Positions 40,486 to 47,782 of a DNA stretch of 47,782 nucleotides are shown piece after piece. Location of the stretch: the NCBI GenBank assembly GCA_902775565.1, contig CACYMP010000018.1, positions 1 to 47,782 of the forward strand. Reading direction: 5' to 3'. Source of the DNA: Oscillospiraceae bacterium (GTDB lineage Bacteria; Bacillota; Clostridia; Saccharofermentanales; Saccharofermentanaceae). Position numbers and translations under genes: made by a program. Each line of letters opens with the position of its first letter. The first letter of the stretch is position 1. The notes under the pieces were generated by a model, which saw only the letters and a program-made list of their open reading frames with translations, was not told the DNA's origin and searched no databases.

Positions 40486-40570
40486 GCCTGCTCAGGCCAT
40501 GGTGCCGCATACGCACACCGCCCGCCGTCAACACAACGGCATCGCCGCCGCGACGCCCGCCTGAACCCAT

Positions 40571-40604
40571 AATGTTATAATGTGCATATTAAGAAAGGGG
40601 AGGA
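40571..40604 (+). promoter_or_regulatory. Promoter and strong ribosome site of the small membrane gene
   Basis: TATAAT near 40575 is followed by AAGAAAGGGGAGGATC, the ribosome site for GTG 40611. This gene, unlike several others here, is not leaderless. Confidence 0.55.
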
Positions 40605-40610
40605 TCACTC

Positions 40611-40823
40611 GTGTCGAAAAAGGCTCACGCGATCGTTGCGATATGCTGTTTTGCAGTGACGCCGGTCTGGCTGTTCTGCATGCTGTTCCTCTACGATCAT
40701 CTGGCGCACCTGTATCAGAGACCTACTCATCCGCTCGTAAACATCACGGGGCTTGCCGGTCTGTTGGGCACGAGCATCCTGCTTGTGGCCGGCATCATTA
40801 ACGCTATTAAAGCAAAGAGATAA
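40611..40823 (+). CDS. Small two-helix membrane protein
   Basis: The protein has 70 aa, with TM segments at about 7-29 and 43-64 separated by a His-rich loop (HLAHLYQRPTHP). The start is GTG with GGGGAGG upstream. It is first in a group of four + strand genes ending at 43257. No family recognised. Confidence 0.65.
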   Translation: MSKKAHAIVAICCFAVTPVWLFCMLFLYDHLAHLYQRPTHPLVNITGLAGLLGTSILLVAGIINAIKAKR

Positions 40824-40826
40824 ATT

Positions 40827-41831
40827 ATGAAAAACCTCAAAAAGACACTGATCAAGGCCGTTTGCGCCCTCCTCATCTTCTCGTTCATTCCGGTGACGGG
40901 ATGCAGCATAATCGGGGATTTCAAGGAGAACCTCGAGAGCCGCATGGAAAGAAAGCGCGAGGAGCGAAAAGAAGATGATAAAGCACGCAGCTTTTCGACC
41001 GCACACGATTTCGAAGACTACTACGGGAAAGAGATAAAGCGCGCCCTGCAGAACAACGACAAAAAGGCTTTGAAGGGCCTTTTCTGCGATGCCGTCCTGG
41101 ATAACACTTACGACATGAATGAAGGCCTGGAATACCTTTTCGGGCTTGAGGACTGGTCGGGATTCAGCTTCTCGGGCGGCAATTGTTCAAGCCGCAAAGA
41201 GTACAGTGGCGAAGGCCGCTGGGAGTTCGTAAACTGCCGCGTGGACCTCACGAAAGGCAATGTGAAATACAGGGTCTTCTACTCGGGCTATGCGGCCTTC
41301 TATGAAAAAGAAGGCGGAAAGTCGAGGCCGGTCGGTGCCAACCTGGGACTTGCCAATCTCTGTATCGGAAGACTCAATTCCAAGGGCGCGTTCGAAAGCC
41401 CAATATACAACAGCATCAGCGGGATCGGCCACCCCGGCAGGGATAAGGCTGAGAAGATAATCATCACGGTCCTTAACACTTACGAAACGGTCCTGAAGGA
41501 CGGATCGTATTTCGAGACCGTGACCGATGAAGCACTTGAGGCAATAATGACGGACGGCCTGAGAAACAGTGCGGACAAGAGTGAACTCGAGGCCTTCATA
41601 AAGTTCATCAGGATCGGCTCGTTCTCCAAGAAATGCGGTTATTTCTTCTTCCTTCGAAAAGAAGGCGGCGCCGTCACGGTTACAGGCACGTTCAGGTTCA
41701 CTTTAAAGGACCTCTGCATAAAGATCCTCATCAAAGACGGCAAGATCGACGGAGCGTCGGTCATCGAAGGCGACGAAGAGCCCAAGGCCCAGTCAGGCAA
41801 GATCAAAGGATTTACAGAATTAGTCAAATAA
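40827..41831 (+). CDS. DUF5104-like lipoprotein
   Basis: The protein has 334 aa. The lipobox PVTGC is near residue 26. A charged coiled-coil-like stretch (about 35-60) leads into repeats of a NTF2-like alpha/beta domain (ALQNNDKKALKGLFCD; later a second similar part from about residue 195). DUF5104 proteins of Clostridia look like this. It starts 3 nt after the previous stop with a weak ribosome site, suggesting coupling. Confidence 0.72.
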   Translation: MKNLKKTLIKAVCALLIFSFIPVTGCSIIGDFKENLESRMERKREERKEDDKARSFSTAHDFEDYYGKEIKRALQNNDKKALKGLFCDAVLDNTYDMNEGLEYLFGLEDWSGFSFSGGNCSSRKEYSGEGRWEFVNCRVDLTKGNVKYRVFYSGYAAFYEKEGGKSRPVGANLGLANLCIGRLNSKGAFESPIYNSISGIGHPGRDKAEKIIITVLNTYETVLKDGSYFETVTDEALEAIMTDGLRNSADKSELEAFIKFIRIGSFSKKCGYFFFLRKEGGAVTVTGTFRFTLKDLCIKILIKDGKIDGASVIEGDEEPKAQSGKIKGFTELVK

Positions 41832-41847
41832 AGGAAGGAGCATTACC

Positions 41848-42399
41848 ATGAGCAGAACAGATTTCGGGGCAAAGCCCATTATGTTACCCCAGCCGGTACT
41901 CATCATCGCGACCTACGACGAGAACGGCAACCCCAACGCAATGAACGCGGCGTGGGGCATCACGACCGACTATCAGGAGATCACGATAAGCTTAGGCGAG
42001 CACAAGACCACAGATAACCTCGCCGTTCGAAAAGCATTCACGGTCAGCATGGCGACAGAAGATCAGATGGTCGCATGCGATTATGTCGGCATCGCTTCGG
42101 GAAGGAACGTTCCCGACAAGTTTGCAAAGGCGGGCTTCCACGCAACAAAGAGCAAGTTCGTTGACGCTCCTCTCATCGACGAGCTCCCGATGGCCCTCGA
42201 ATGCACCGTAAAGAGCTTTGAGGACGGCATCCTCATCGGCACGATCGTCAACGTATCGGCTGACGACAGCGTCATCACCGACGGCAAGGTCGACCCCAAG
42301 AAGTTAAAGCCCATCACTTTCGATCCGTGCAACAACACCTATGTTGCGCTGGGCGATGTCGTGGGAAAAGCATTTTCGGACGGCAACAAGCTCAGATAA
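41848..42399 (+). CDS. Flavin reductase-like FMN-binding split-barrel protein
   Basis: The protein has 183 aa. QPVLIIATYDENGNPNAMNAAWGITTD is the start of the flavin-reductase-like fold, followed by FTVSMATEDQMVACDYVGIASGR, which binds the FMN phosphate. Clostridial proteins of this family reduce flavin or act as small redox proteins. The start is ATG 41848 after AAGGAAGGAG. Confidence 0.9.
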   Translation: MSRTDFGAKPIMLPQPVLIIATYDENGNPNAMNAAWGITTDYQEITISLGEHKTTDNLAVRKAFTVSMATEDQMVACDYVGIASGRNVPDKFAKAGFHATKSKFVDAPLIDELPMALECTVKSFEDGILIGTIVNVSADDSVITDGKVDPKKLKPITFDPCNNTYVALGDVVGKAFSDGNKLR

Positions 42400-42402
42400 G
42401 AT

Positions 42403-43257
42403 ATGGGTTCTCTCAGGCAAAACAAAGCGGCGAGCATCGTCATCATCGCGTGCATCTATATAGTTGCAGCGTGCATCGGCATCTGGGCGTATATGCTCCT
42501 GCCGTTCAGGTTCTGGGCAAAGCTCCTGATCGCCGACTGCATCGCCACGGTGTTCGTGTACCTGTTCAGCAATGCTTTCAACAACGCATCAGTTTACGAT
42601 CCCTACTGGAGCGTGCAGCCCATAGTGATCGCAGGCGTTTTCGCGCTGTTCTACAACCTGACCCCGGCAACCATATTGCTGCTGATCTCCATCGTTTACT
42701 GGGGCGTGCGCCTCACATTCAACTGGGCGTACTGTTTCGGCGGGCTTAACCACCAGGACTGGCGCTACACCATGCTCAGGGAGAAGAACGGCAAGATCTA
42801 TCCGCTGCTTAATTTCGCGGGCATTCACATGATGCCCACCCTGATAGTCTACCTGTGCACGCTGCCCGCCGTTTTCGCGATCAGGGAAGAACACAGCGCG
42901 AACATTGGAAGCATAGCGGGAGCGGTCATCTGCATAGGTGCGGCGACGCTGCAGCTTTTCGCTGACATGCAGATGCAGAAATACCGCAGGAGCGGCGAGC
43001 ACGGCCTCATCCGCACCGGCCTCTGGCATAACGCAAGGCACCCGAATTACTTAGGCGAGATACTGATGTGGTGGGGCGTCGCGATCCAGGCCGTATCGGT
43101 CATGCCCGCTCGCTGGTGGCTCATCGCGGGCGCTCTGGCCAACACCATCATGTTCTTCACGGTGAGCATCCCGATGGCAGACAAAAGGCAGTCGGCCAAG
43201 CCCGGCTACGCTGAGTACAAGGCGGCAACGAGAAGCCTTCTGCCCATTCCCAAATGA
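42403..43257 (+). CDS. DUF1295 / steroid-5-alpha-reductase-like membrane protein
   Basis: The protein has 284 aa with seven or eight TM segments. The C-terminal signature GLWHNARHPNYLGEILMWWG is shared with isoprenylcysteine methyltransferases and steroid 5-alpha-reductases; it binds the cofactor. DUF1295 proteins reduce or methylate lipids, but substrates are unknown. It starts 3 nt after the flavin reductase stop without its own strong ribosome site, so it is coupled, and may receive electrons from that protein. Confidence 0.85.
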   Translation: MGSLRQNKAASIVIIACIYIVAACIGIWAYMLLPFRFWAKLLIADCIATVFVYLFSNAFNNASVYDPYWSVQPIVIAGVFALFYNLTPATILLLISIVYWGVRLTFNWAYCFGGLNHQDWRYTMLREKNGKIYPLLNFAGIHMMPTLIVYLCTLPAVFAIREEHSANIGSIAGAVICIGAATLQLFADMQMQKYRRSGEHGLIRTGLWHNARHPNYLGEILMWWGVAIQAVSVMPARWWLIAGALANTIMFFTVSIPMADKRQSAKPGYAEYKAATRSLLPIPK

Positions 43258-43312
43258 GGTATACCCCCAAAAATTGAAACGACGACCGGTATTTACCAAT
43301 CGCCGTTCAACC

Positions 43313-43376
43313 AAAAAACACCGCAAATAAGAAAAATGTCTGTGTTGTGCGGTATAACTGCCGTAGCAGTATTTAC
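43313..43376 (-). ncRNA. Candidate small RNA from promoter module copy 3
   Basis: From the module (43383-43443) an RNA starting near 43376 has a hairpin ACTGC-tacg-GCAGT, followed by an ACCGCA/TGCGGT stem and TTTTTT (43313-43318). The length is about 64 nt. No ORF with a ribosome site is present. It lies between the DUF1295 gene and the exported protein gene at 43471. Confidence 0.5.
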
Positions 43377-43382
43377 GAGTTA

Positions 43383-43443
43383 AGTATCGCAAGAATAAAG
43401 GGCTCCGCCAATCACTAATCGGGGCCCTTTCTGATGCTTAATC
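43383..43443 (-). promoter_or_regulatory. 61-bp conserved promoter module, copy 3
   Basis: On the minus strand: GATTAAGC (43436-43443), ATCAGAAAGG, ATTAGTGATTGG, -35 TTGGCG (43406-43411), 17 bp ending in CTTGC, -10 GATACT (43383-43388). Gapless against the other three. The -10 is the most divergent of the four. AAAGGGC and GCCCTTT (43398-43430) also pair and could act as a terminator for either side. Confidence 0.65.
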
Positions 43444-43470
43444 GACATTTTAAACAGATTATGTTGTCTG

Positions 43471-44556
43471 TTAATCCAGCGGATCACCCTCTGTTACCGT
43501 ATTGAGATATGCACCGGATACGAAATAGTATTTCTCCTTAAGCTCTTCTGCGATCTGAAGCAGCTCTTTACAAGATACGTCGCGGTCAAATTCGATCTGG
43601 AAATCACTCGTGAGCTCAATGTGACCCACGATCTTCGCTCCGAGCTCGGCGCATACCTTTTCCATCTTCTCCCTGGCATTGGGAGTGCCTGCGCTAAAGC
43701 TTACCAGGAGCTGATTCTTTACATAAACAAAACCGGATTCAGGATCCTTGACGACATCGTCCGGACCGGGTGATTTATAGTAATTCTCTTTGTCCTTGTT
43801 GTTTTCCGCGTCTGCATCGTCAGCTTCGCCGCCTATCAGGAAATGCTTTCTCTCAATGTTGTTCGTGCAACAGAGCTTTATTGAGCCATTGCCGCCGCCG
43901 TAAGGATAATATTCCAACAGAAATGTGCATTCTTCATTTATCTTATATTCCGCGAATGCGCGTTCCGGCTTCTCATCGCTTAACGGTCTTTGATCTGAGG
44001 GTTTTCCGAGGCATTCGGTGAGTTCCTTTTCGAGACGCGAAAAGTACTCACGCATTTCATCCACCGTATATCCCGACACATTGGACGAGCTTTCGAACTC
44101 GAGCTTGTAGACGTTGCCGTATTCCTGGTTCGCGATAAAGATAAACCTGTCGAATGTGAGTCCCTCCGACGACACATTCATCGAATTGAAGTAGTGATGC
44201 TGGTCTTCACCTTTCTCATACACCTGGTGATCGGTAATCAGTGCGTACGATGATTTTTCGAATCTTTGTTCAAAGAAATCCTCAATATACGCGGCAGCAA
44301 TATAGTATTTTCTGCCTGTGATATTCTTCATCAGCTCCAAAAGATCAGCGGTTCTGCCCTCGCCGTAATCGGCTGCTTCCGTGTTCCTTGGACCTGCGTG
44401 ATAGCGGTCATCGGCCTTTTTCGTCGGCAGAGTAACAATGGGCGGATCAGTTTGGGCAGCGATCTCTGACGCAAGCCTGTTCCTTTCGATGATGCAGAAG
44501 ACAACGGCAGTCAGGACTGCCGCCACAAGTAATACTGACGCCACGGTTCTCTTCAT
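43471..44556 (-). CDS. Membrane-anchored exported protein with protease-prodomain-like C-terminus
   Basis: The protein has 361 aa. One N-terminal TM or uncleaved signal (about 5-23) is followed by an extracytoplasmic domain (about 60-235). The C-terminal 90 residues (FVYVKNQLLVSFSAG...KVCAELGAKIVGHIELTSDFQIEF) resemble the subtilisin/fervidolysin propeptide fold (LLVSF...A...G..I.....). No protease domain follows, so this is a stand-alone prodomain-like protein, perhaps an inhibitor or a chaperone. The start is ATG 44556 after AAAAGGGAG. Confidence 0.65.
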   Translation of the reverse strand: MKRTVASVLLVAAVLTAVVFCIIERNRLASEIAAQTDPPIVTLPTKKADDRYHAGPRNTEAADYGEGRTADLLELMKNITGRKYYIAAAYIEDFFEQRFEKSSYALITDHQVYEKGEDQHHYFNSMNVSSEGLTFDRFIFIANQEYGNVYKLEFESSSNVSGYTVDEMREYFSRLEKELTECLGKPSDQRPLSDEKPERAFAEYKINEECTFLLEYYPYGGGNGSIKLCCTNNIERKHFLIGGEADDADAENNKDKENYYKSPGPDDVVKDPESGFVYVKNQLLVSFSAGTPNAREKMEKVCAELGAKIVGHIELTSDFQIEFDRDVSCKELLQIAEELKEKYYFVSGAYLNTVTEGDPLD

Positions 44557-44672
44557 GTGTTTACTCCCTTTTACAGATCACCCAATCAGGGAAAAACTAT
44601 GCTCTTTTCCTATACTCTAATCACAGATACAAGCCGGGAAAAGTTGCACCGGTCCGTGTAAGTATTTCAATA

Positions 44673-44810
44673 TCAACATTTCGTAATGGAAACAGGGAAT
44701 CTGTCGCCCGGTTTAACATTGTTAAATTCGCGGAAACGCTCATCAAAGAGCACATCAAGGAGCTCTTCATCTGCGGCTATTCTTGCCGTGTAGATGTTTT
44801 TCGTTTTCAA
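44673..44810 (-). CDS. Small unknown ORF (45 aa), coupled by TTGA overlap
   Basis: TTG 44810 overlaps the stop of the 44807 gene (TTGA). The 45-aa product is MKTKNIYTARIAADEELL..., with balanced charge and no TM, ending VSITKC. Codon use looks like a real gene, but no good ribosome site is present and the start codon is rare, so it would depend on coupling. Confidence 0.45.
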   Translation of the reverse strand: MKTKNIYTARIAADEELLDVLFDERFREFNNVKPGDRFPVSITKC

Positions 44811-45037
44811 TTGCCGGGATTCCCAGTTTCAGCCGGCGCCTGAGCCTGGCCTAAGCCCTGCCCCATTGCAGCGGCCTGCGCCCTGTTCTTCTTTTTCTTG
44901 AGAAGTATCACGAGGACCACCACGCTTGCGGCTACGAAAAACAAGACCATCGCAGCTATTATGATGACAGCAATAACGGCCAGACCACTCGTTTCAGGCA
45001 TCGGAGGATCAGCGATATCGAAAAGTATCCTGTTCAT
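44807..45037 (-). CDS. Small single-pass membrane protein with Gln/Ala/Gly tail
   Basis: The protein has 76 aa. A short outside N-terminus is followed by one TM helix (about 18-47, ending in KKKKNR) and a cytoplasmic tail rich in Gln, Ala and Gly. GAGGTACAAGAC precedes ATG 45037. Unknown family. Confidence 0.6.
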   Translation of the reverse strand: MNRILFDIADPPMPETSGLAVIAVIIIAAMVLFFVAASVVVLVILLKKKKNRAQAAAMGQGLGQAQAPAETGNPGN

Positions 45038-45195
45038 GTCTTGTACCTCACCCTTTGTTTATTTGGCTCGCCGCGCGAAAAGCGCTTCGCTCCTGCCCAA
45101 AGTGTAACATGCCGCGATGCCAAAAGATATTGCAAGCATTAACATTATGCTTACTGTAGTTTTACACCTGCGGTAAAAAAGTCTTTTAGTCACTA

Positions 45196-46014
45196 TTAAG
45201 GCAATAACGTCTTCTCTTCCTCATTTATCAGCAGGATGAGCTCATTCATGCGCGCCATGCGTTCCTCATCCGTATGAGGGACCTTCCTGATCCCTGAGTT
45301 GTCAAATACGGATCTTGTTCTCATCCCGGACGGATCGGGATTGGAAGGCTCGCGCTCATAAATGCTTGGCATTTCGGCAGTCTTTCGGTAATAGTAAAGA
45401 CCACTTCTGTCAGTGGAGCAATCAGCATCTGCGTATGCGCGCAAATTAAACGTAAACAGGTCTGATGCAAGCGAAGCGCCTGCGGATAAAAGGCTTACGT
45501 CCGGGTTTTCGAGCCCGCGCCTGAACCTGAACCCGATGTCATCCAATTCCTCTATCGGGTCGAATTCACTCTCTTCGATCAATCTGGCTCTGAGTAATTC
45601 CGGCTCGTCATCTTTGTCCATTCTCGAAAAAGCGGACTCGCGCTTGTTTGATGTGACAACAGGTCTTTCCATCTGACCTCGGATCGATTCGTCAGTTTCG
45701 CCTGCAAGGATCATTGCAAGATAGCAGTATTCCATTATGTAAGCCACAAAGTCATTCTTTTTGCTCTGAAGGATGACCGCGAGCTTGTTAAGCTCAGGAC
45801 GTCTCGCGAAAAGCTCGACGGACTTCAGATTAACGGTGGCCTTCTTCAAAAGCTGCTTAACCGTGTTTACCTGATAGCTGCAGAGCAATAACAGGAGCAA
45901 CGCGGAAGGATCTTCCTTATCGCTTACTTCTTTACTGTTTAAGAGCTTGACGGCTTCTTTGTATTTTCCGCCGTTCGCGAGTTCTTTTGCTTTTCCGGTC
46001 AATTCATTCGCCAT
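45196..46014 (-). CDS. Protein with N-terminal TPR-like helices, function unknown
   Basis: The protein has 272 aa. Residues 1-60 (KAKELANGGKYKEAVKLLNSKEVSD...ALLLLLLCSY) form TPR-like helices. The middle (about 60-120) is helical. The second half is acidic and Ser/Asp-rich, with a final helix, and is likely disordered. It starts 34 nt after the dehydrogenase stop and is probably co-transcribed with it. Confidence 0.6.
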   Translation of the reverse strand: MANELTGKAKELANGGKYKEAVKLLNSKEVSDKEDPSALLLLLLCSYQVNTVKQLLKKATVNLKSVELFARRPELNKLAVILQSKKNDFVAYIMEYCYLAMILAGETDESIRGQMERPVVTSNKRESAFSRMDKDDEPELLRARLIEESEFDPIEELDDIGFRFRRGLENPDVSLLSAGASLASDLFTFNLRAYADADCSTDRSGLYYYRKTAEMPSIYEREPSNPDPSGMRTRSVFDNSGIRKVPHTDEERMARMNELILLINEEEKTLLP

Positions 46015-46047
46015 TATTCTTGACCTTTACCTTTAGATGTAAATTTA

Positions 46048-47079
46048 TCAGAAACACTTCTTATTATGATCCTGCTTGCAGTCGGCCAGCTGCGGACACT
46101 TGTAGCAGACCTCGTTCGCGCTGTATTCGTTCGCGAAAAACTCTTCAACATTTCCGAGCGTCGTGTCCGCAATATTCGAAAGCGCTTCTTCCGTAAGGAA
46201 CGCCTGGTGCGACGTGACAATGACGTTCGGCATCGAGATAAGCCTTGCGAGGATATCGTCATCAACGATGTGGCCCGAATAGTCATGGAAAAAGACGTTT
46301 GATTCTTCCTCATACACGTCGAGGCAGGCCGCGCCGACCTGACGTGCCTTTATGCCCTCCACAAGCGCCTCAGCATCGATCAGAGCGCCTCTGGACGTGT
46401 TTATGAGCACAACACCCTTCTTCATCTTTGCGATCGTCTCAGCGTTCACCATGTGCCTGTTCTCGTCAGTGAGCGGGCAGTGGAACGAAATGATGTCGCT
46501 CCTGGCCCAGAGTTCATCGAGCGACACGTACTCAATGCCGCTGTCCTTTGCAGGGAACTTATCGTACGCGATGACATTCATTCCAAAGCCCCTGCAGATA
46601 TCAATGAAGATCCTGCCGATCTTGCCGGTTCCCACAACGCCGACGGTCTTGCCGTGCAGGTCAAAGCCCGTAAGTCCGTTCAAGCTGAAGTTGAAATCCT
46701 TCGTCCTGATGTACGCTTTGTGGATCCTTCTGATCGACGTCAAAAGCAGCGCCATCGCATGCTCAGCAACCGCATAGGGTGAATAAGCAGGAACGCGCAC
46801 GACGTGGATCTTGCCGTATGCGTATTCGATATCAACGTTGTTGTATCCCGCGCATCTCAAAGCGATGAGCCTGATGTTCATTTTCACGAGCTCGTCGATG
46901 ACCTCGCGGTTAACATCGTCGTTTACGAAAACGCACACCGCATCGCTTCCCTCAGCCAGGCGGCACGTGTCTTTCGTAAGCCTCGTCTCATAGAACGATA
47001 TCTCATAACGTCCATCCTTGTTGGCTTTGATGAACGAATTCATGTCGTAATCTTTAGCATCGAAAAATGCGATCTTCAT
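46048..47079 (-). CDS. D-2-hydroxyacid dehydrogenase (D-lactate dehydrogenase type) with cysteine-rich tail
   Basis: The protein has 343 aa. The NAD-binding site is TVGVVGTGKIGR. The catalytic Arg is in INTSRG, and the His in SHQAFLTEEA (the usual HxAFLT of D-LDH). It would interconvert pyruvate and D-lactate. The C-terminus ends in CYKCPQLADCKQDHNKKCF, four cysteines not usual for the enzyme; such a tail could bind a metal or form a redox switch. The start is ATG 47079 after GGAAGGAG. It is first in a two-gene unit. Confidence 0.92.
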   Translation of the reverse strand: MKIAFFDAKDYDMNSFIKANKDGRYEISFYETRLTKDTCRLAEGSDAVCVFVNDDVNREVIDELVKMNIRLIALRCAGYNNVDIEYAYGKIHVVRVPAYSPYAVAEHAMALLLTSIRRIHKAYIRTKDFNFSLNGLTGFDLHGKTVGVVGTGKIGRIFIDICRGFGMNVIAYDKFPAKDSGIEYVSLDELWARSDIISFHCPLTDENRHMVNAETIAKMKKGVVLINTSRGALIDAEALVEGIKARQVGAACLDVYEEESNVFFHDYSGHIVDDDILARLISMPNVIVTSHQAFLTEEALSNIADTTLGNVEEFFANEYSANEVCYKCPQLADCKQDHNKKCF

Positions 47080-47117
47080 ATTTATCTCCTTCCGTCACCT
47101 GGTTGACGCGCGCCCTG

Positions 47118-47456
47118 TCATTTGAACATCACGACCGTTATGCCGTTGTTCTCGCGTCCCCAGTCTATATCTTTTCTGATCTCGGGGCACTTCTCGGCAA
47201 ACCTTCTTCCGTCCTCGCTGAAAGGTCCCAAAGACTCACCGTAGCAGTAGTCTTTGATCATGCCGCGTCTTCTGTATTCCTGAAGCTTCTGGCGGCACAC
47301 GGTGCGTATCGTCCCGCCCTTTCCGGTCGAACCGTAGCCGTGAATGATCTTCGCGCATTTCGCACCCGATGCGCGCTCGGCGTAAATGCGGTTGTTCAGC
47401 GTGGTCATGGCCTGCTGTGAGCTCGGCATTCCGGCTTCGATATTGATCGTCCTCAT
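47118..47456 (-). CDS. Smr-domain-like protein
   Basis: The protein has 112 aa. KIIHGYGSTGKGGTIRTVCRQKL is the Smr motif (HGxGxG, the region that binds or nicks nucleic acid in MutS2 and related proteins). There is no N-terminal MutS domain. The start is ATG 47456 after GGGGAG. It lies 38 nt upstream of the dehydrogenase start, so the two may be co-transcribed. Confidence 0.82.
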   Translation of the reverse strand: MRTINIEAGMPSSQQAMTTLNNRIYAERASGAKCAKIIHGYGSTGKGGTIRTVCRQKLQEYRRRGMIKDYCYGESLGPFSEDGRRFAEKCPEIRKDIDWGRENNGITVVMFK

Positions 47457-47588
47457 AAATACTCCCCGTAAGATACGGTCATTATATCACGCACAGAACT
47501 TACCGTTTCGCCATACCACCGCTATTTACGGTCGAAATCGTCTGTTTTGCCTTTTATATCTGTAATCCGTCAGATACCATAAGATGTA

Positions 47589-47683
47589 TACCTATAAAAA
47601 ACACAAAATCTTCATTTTTGTAGGTATTTTTTCGCTTCGAAAACCAGTTGCGCGCCCCGGATTACCTACTAAATCGGCAAAAA
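47589..47683. repeat. Palindrome array Z (pitch 74), second unit cut by an IS
   Basis: Unit 1 (47589-47626): TACCTATAAAAA pairs with TTTTTGTAGGTA. The left arm of unit 2 (TACCTACTAAATCGGC, from 47663) begins exactly 74 bp after the first. The right arm is missing because the IS starts at 47684, about 21 nt into the unit. The spacer contains TTCGAAAACC, as in the X, Y and D arrays. Confidence 0.8.
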
Positions 47684-47782
47684 TGCACTAGTCAATATAT
47701 TTTGGACACGATATTCTCTGTTTTTATTCAAGCACTGTATTTTTCTCTATACTCTTTTGGCGTTAAGTAATTCAAAGAGTAT
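47684..47782 (-). mobile_element. 3' end of a second IS3-family element (right end, partial)
   Basis: The terminal repeat starts TGCACTAGTCAA at 47684, identical to the inverted end of the element at 1-99. The transposase lies on the minus strand. The two ends therefore face each other at the borders of the window. Confidence 0.85.
47728..47782 (-). pseudogene. IS3-family transposase OrfB, C-terminal fragment cut by the window edge
   Basis: The minus strand encodes YSLNYLTPKEYREKYSA with stop TGA at 47728-47730. The same LTPxxYR motif ends the fragment at 3-53. The gene may be intact beyond the window. Confidence 0.75.

Noticed and set aside
1..47782. tRNA, rRNA or known riboswitch
   Set aside because: I saw no cloverleaf, rRNA segment or recognised riboswitch core in the intergenic regions, though I could not run a covariance search.

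Overview
The window looks like chromosomal DNA of an anaerobic Bacillota (Clostridia) bacterium, probably a metagenomic contig. Reasons: strong AGGAGG-type ribosome sites, a FeoA-FeoA-FeoB ferrous iron operon, a flavodiiron O2/NO reductase fused to rubredoxin, LytTR/DUF3021 and DUF5104 proteins, many small lipoproteins, and no respiratory chain, tRNA or rRNA genes. Both ends of the window are the 3' ends of two related IS3-family elements pointing inward (1-99 on +, 47684-47782 on -), so the contig probably stops because the IS is repeated in the genome.

Layout. 1-1800: IS end, a palindrome array and a complete but frameshifted IS3-type element. 1.8-3.9 kb: HD-GYP signalling protein. 4-7 kb: a gene-poor stretch with one small gene, candidate small RNAs, a heptamer repeat, twin palindromes and an XRE regulator. 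6.9-10.6 kb: two membrane proteins and an M13 peptidase. 12.2-15.4 kb: feoAAB with a cysteine-rich partner and iron-box-like operators. 15.5-18.0 kb: EAL-domain protein and its partner. 18.0-20.5 kb: acetyltransferase, zinc-ribbon protein and flavodiiron protein. 20.6-24.8 kb: acyltransferase, GNAT, an unknown protein and a nuclease-like protein. 24.8-30.9 kb: two-component system, small membrane proteins, HAD phosphatase and GH3 glucosidase. 31.2-35.6 kb: a small double-glycine protein, a lipoprotein, and an ABC transporter/LytTR/DUF3021/hydrolase operon. 36-43.3 kb: glycosyltransferase, lipoproteins, ECF sigma/anti-sigma pair, flavin reductase and DUF1295 protein. 43.4-47.5 kb: exported and small proteins, D-2-hydroxyacid dehydrogenase and Smr protein.

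Three pieces of unexplained non-coding structure stand out. (1) Arrays of 38-57 nt palindromes recur in at least eight intergenic places, with unrelated stem sequences but a nearly constant pitch of 72-74 bp (63 bp in two places). This is close to whole numbers of DNA helical turns (7 or 6 x 10.5). (2) A 61-bp promoter module recurs four times without gaps (5120-5180, 6531-6591, 43383-43443 on -; 31208-31268 on +). It drives two small unknown proteins and two candidate small RNAs. (3) All three IS insertions visible here lie at the centre of a palindrome: a terminator loop and two array units. Together these suggest an undescribed palindrome-based system and a small-RNA/small-protein regulon. 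Functions are inferred, but the geometry is read directly from the sequence.

Most enzyme and transporter genes are ordinary. Several + strand genes have a -10 box 6-10 nt before the ATG and no Shine-Dalgarno sequence, which points to leaderless mRNAs.
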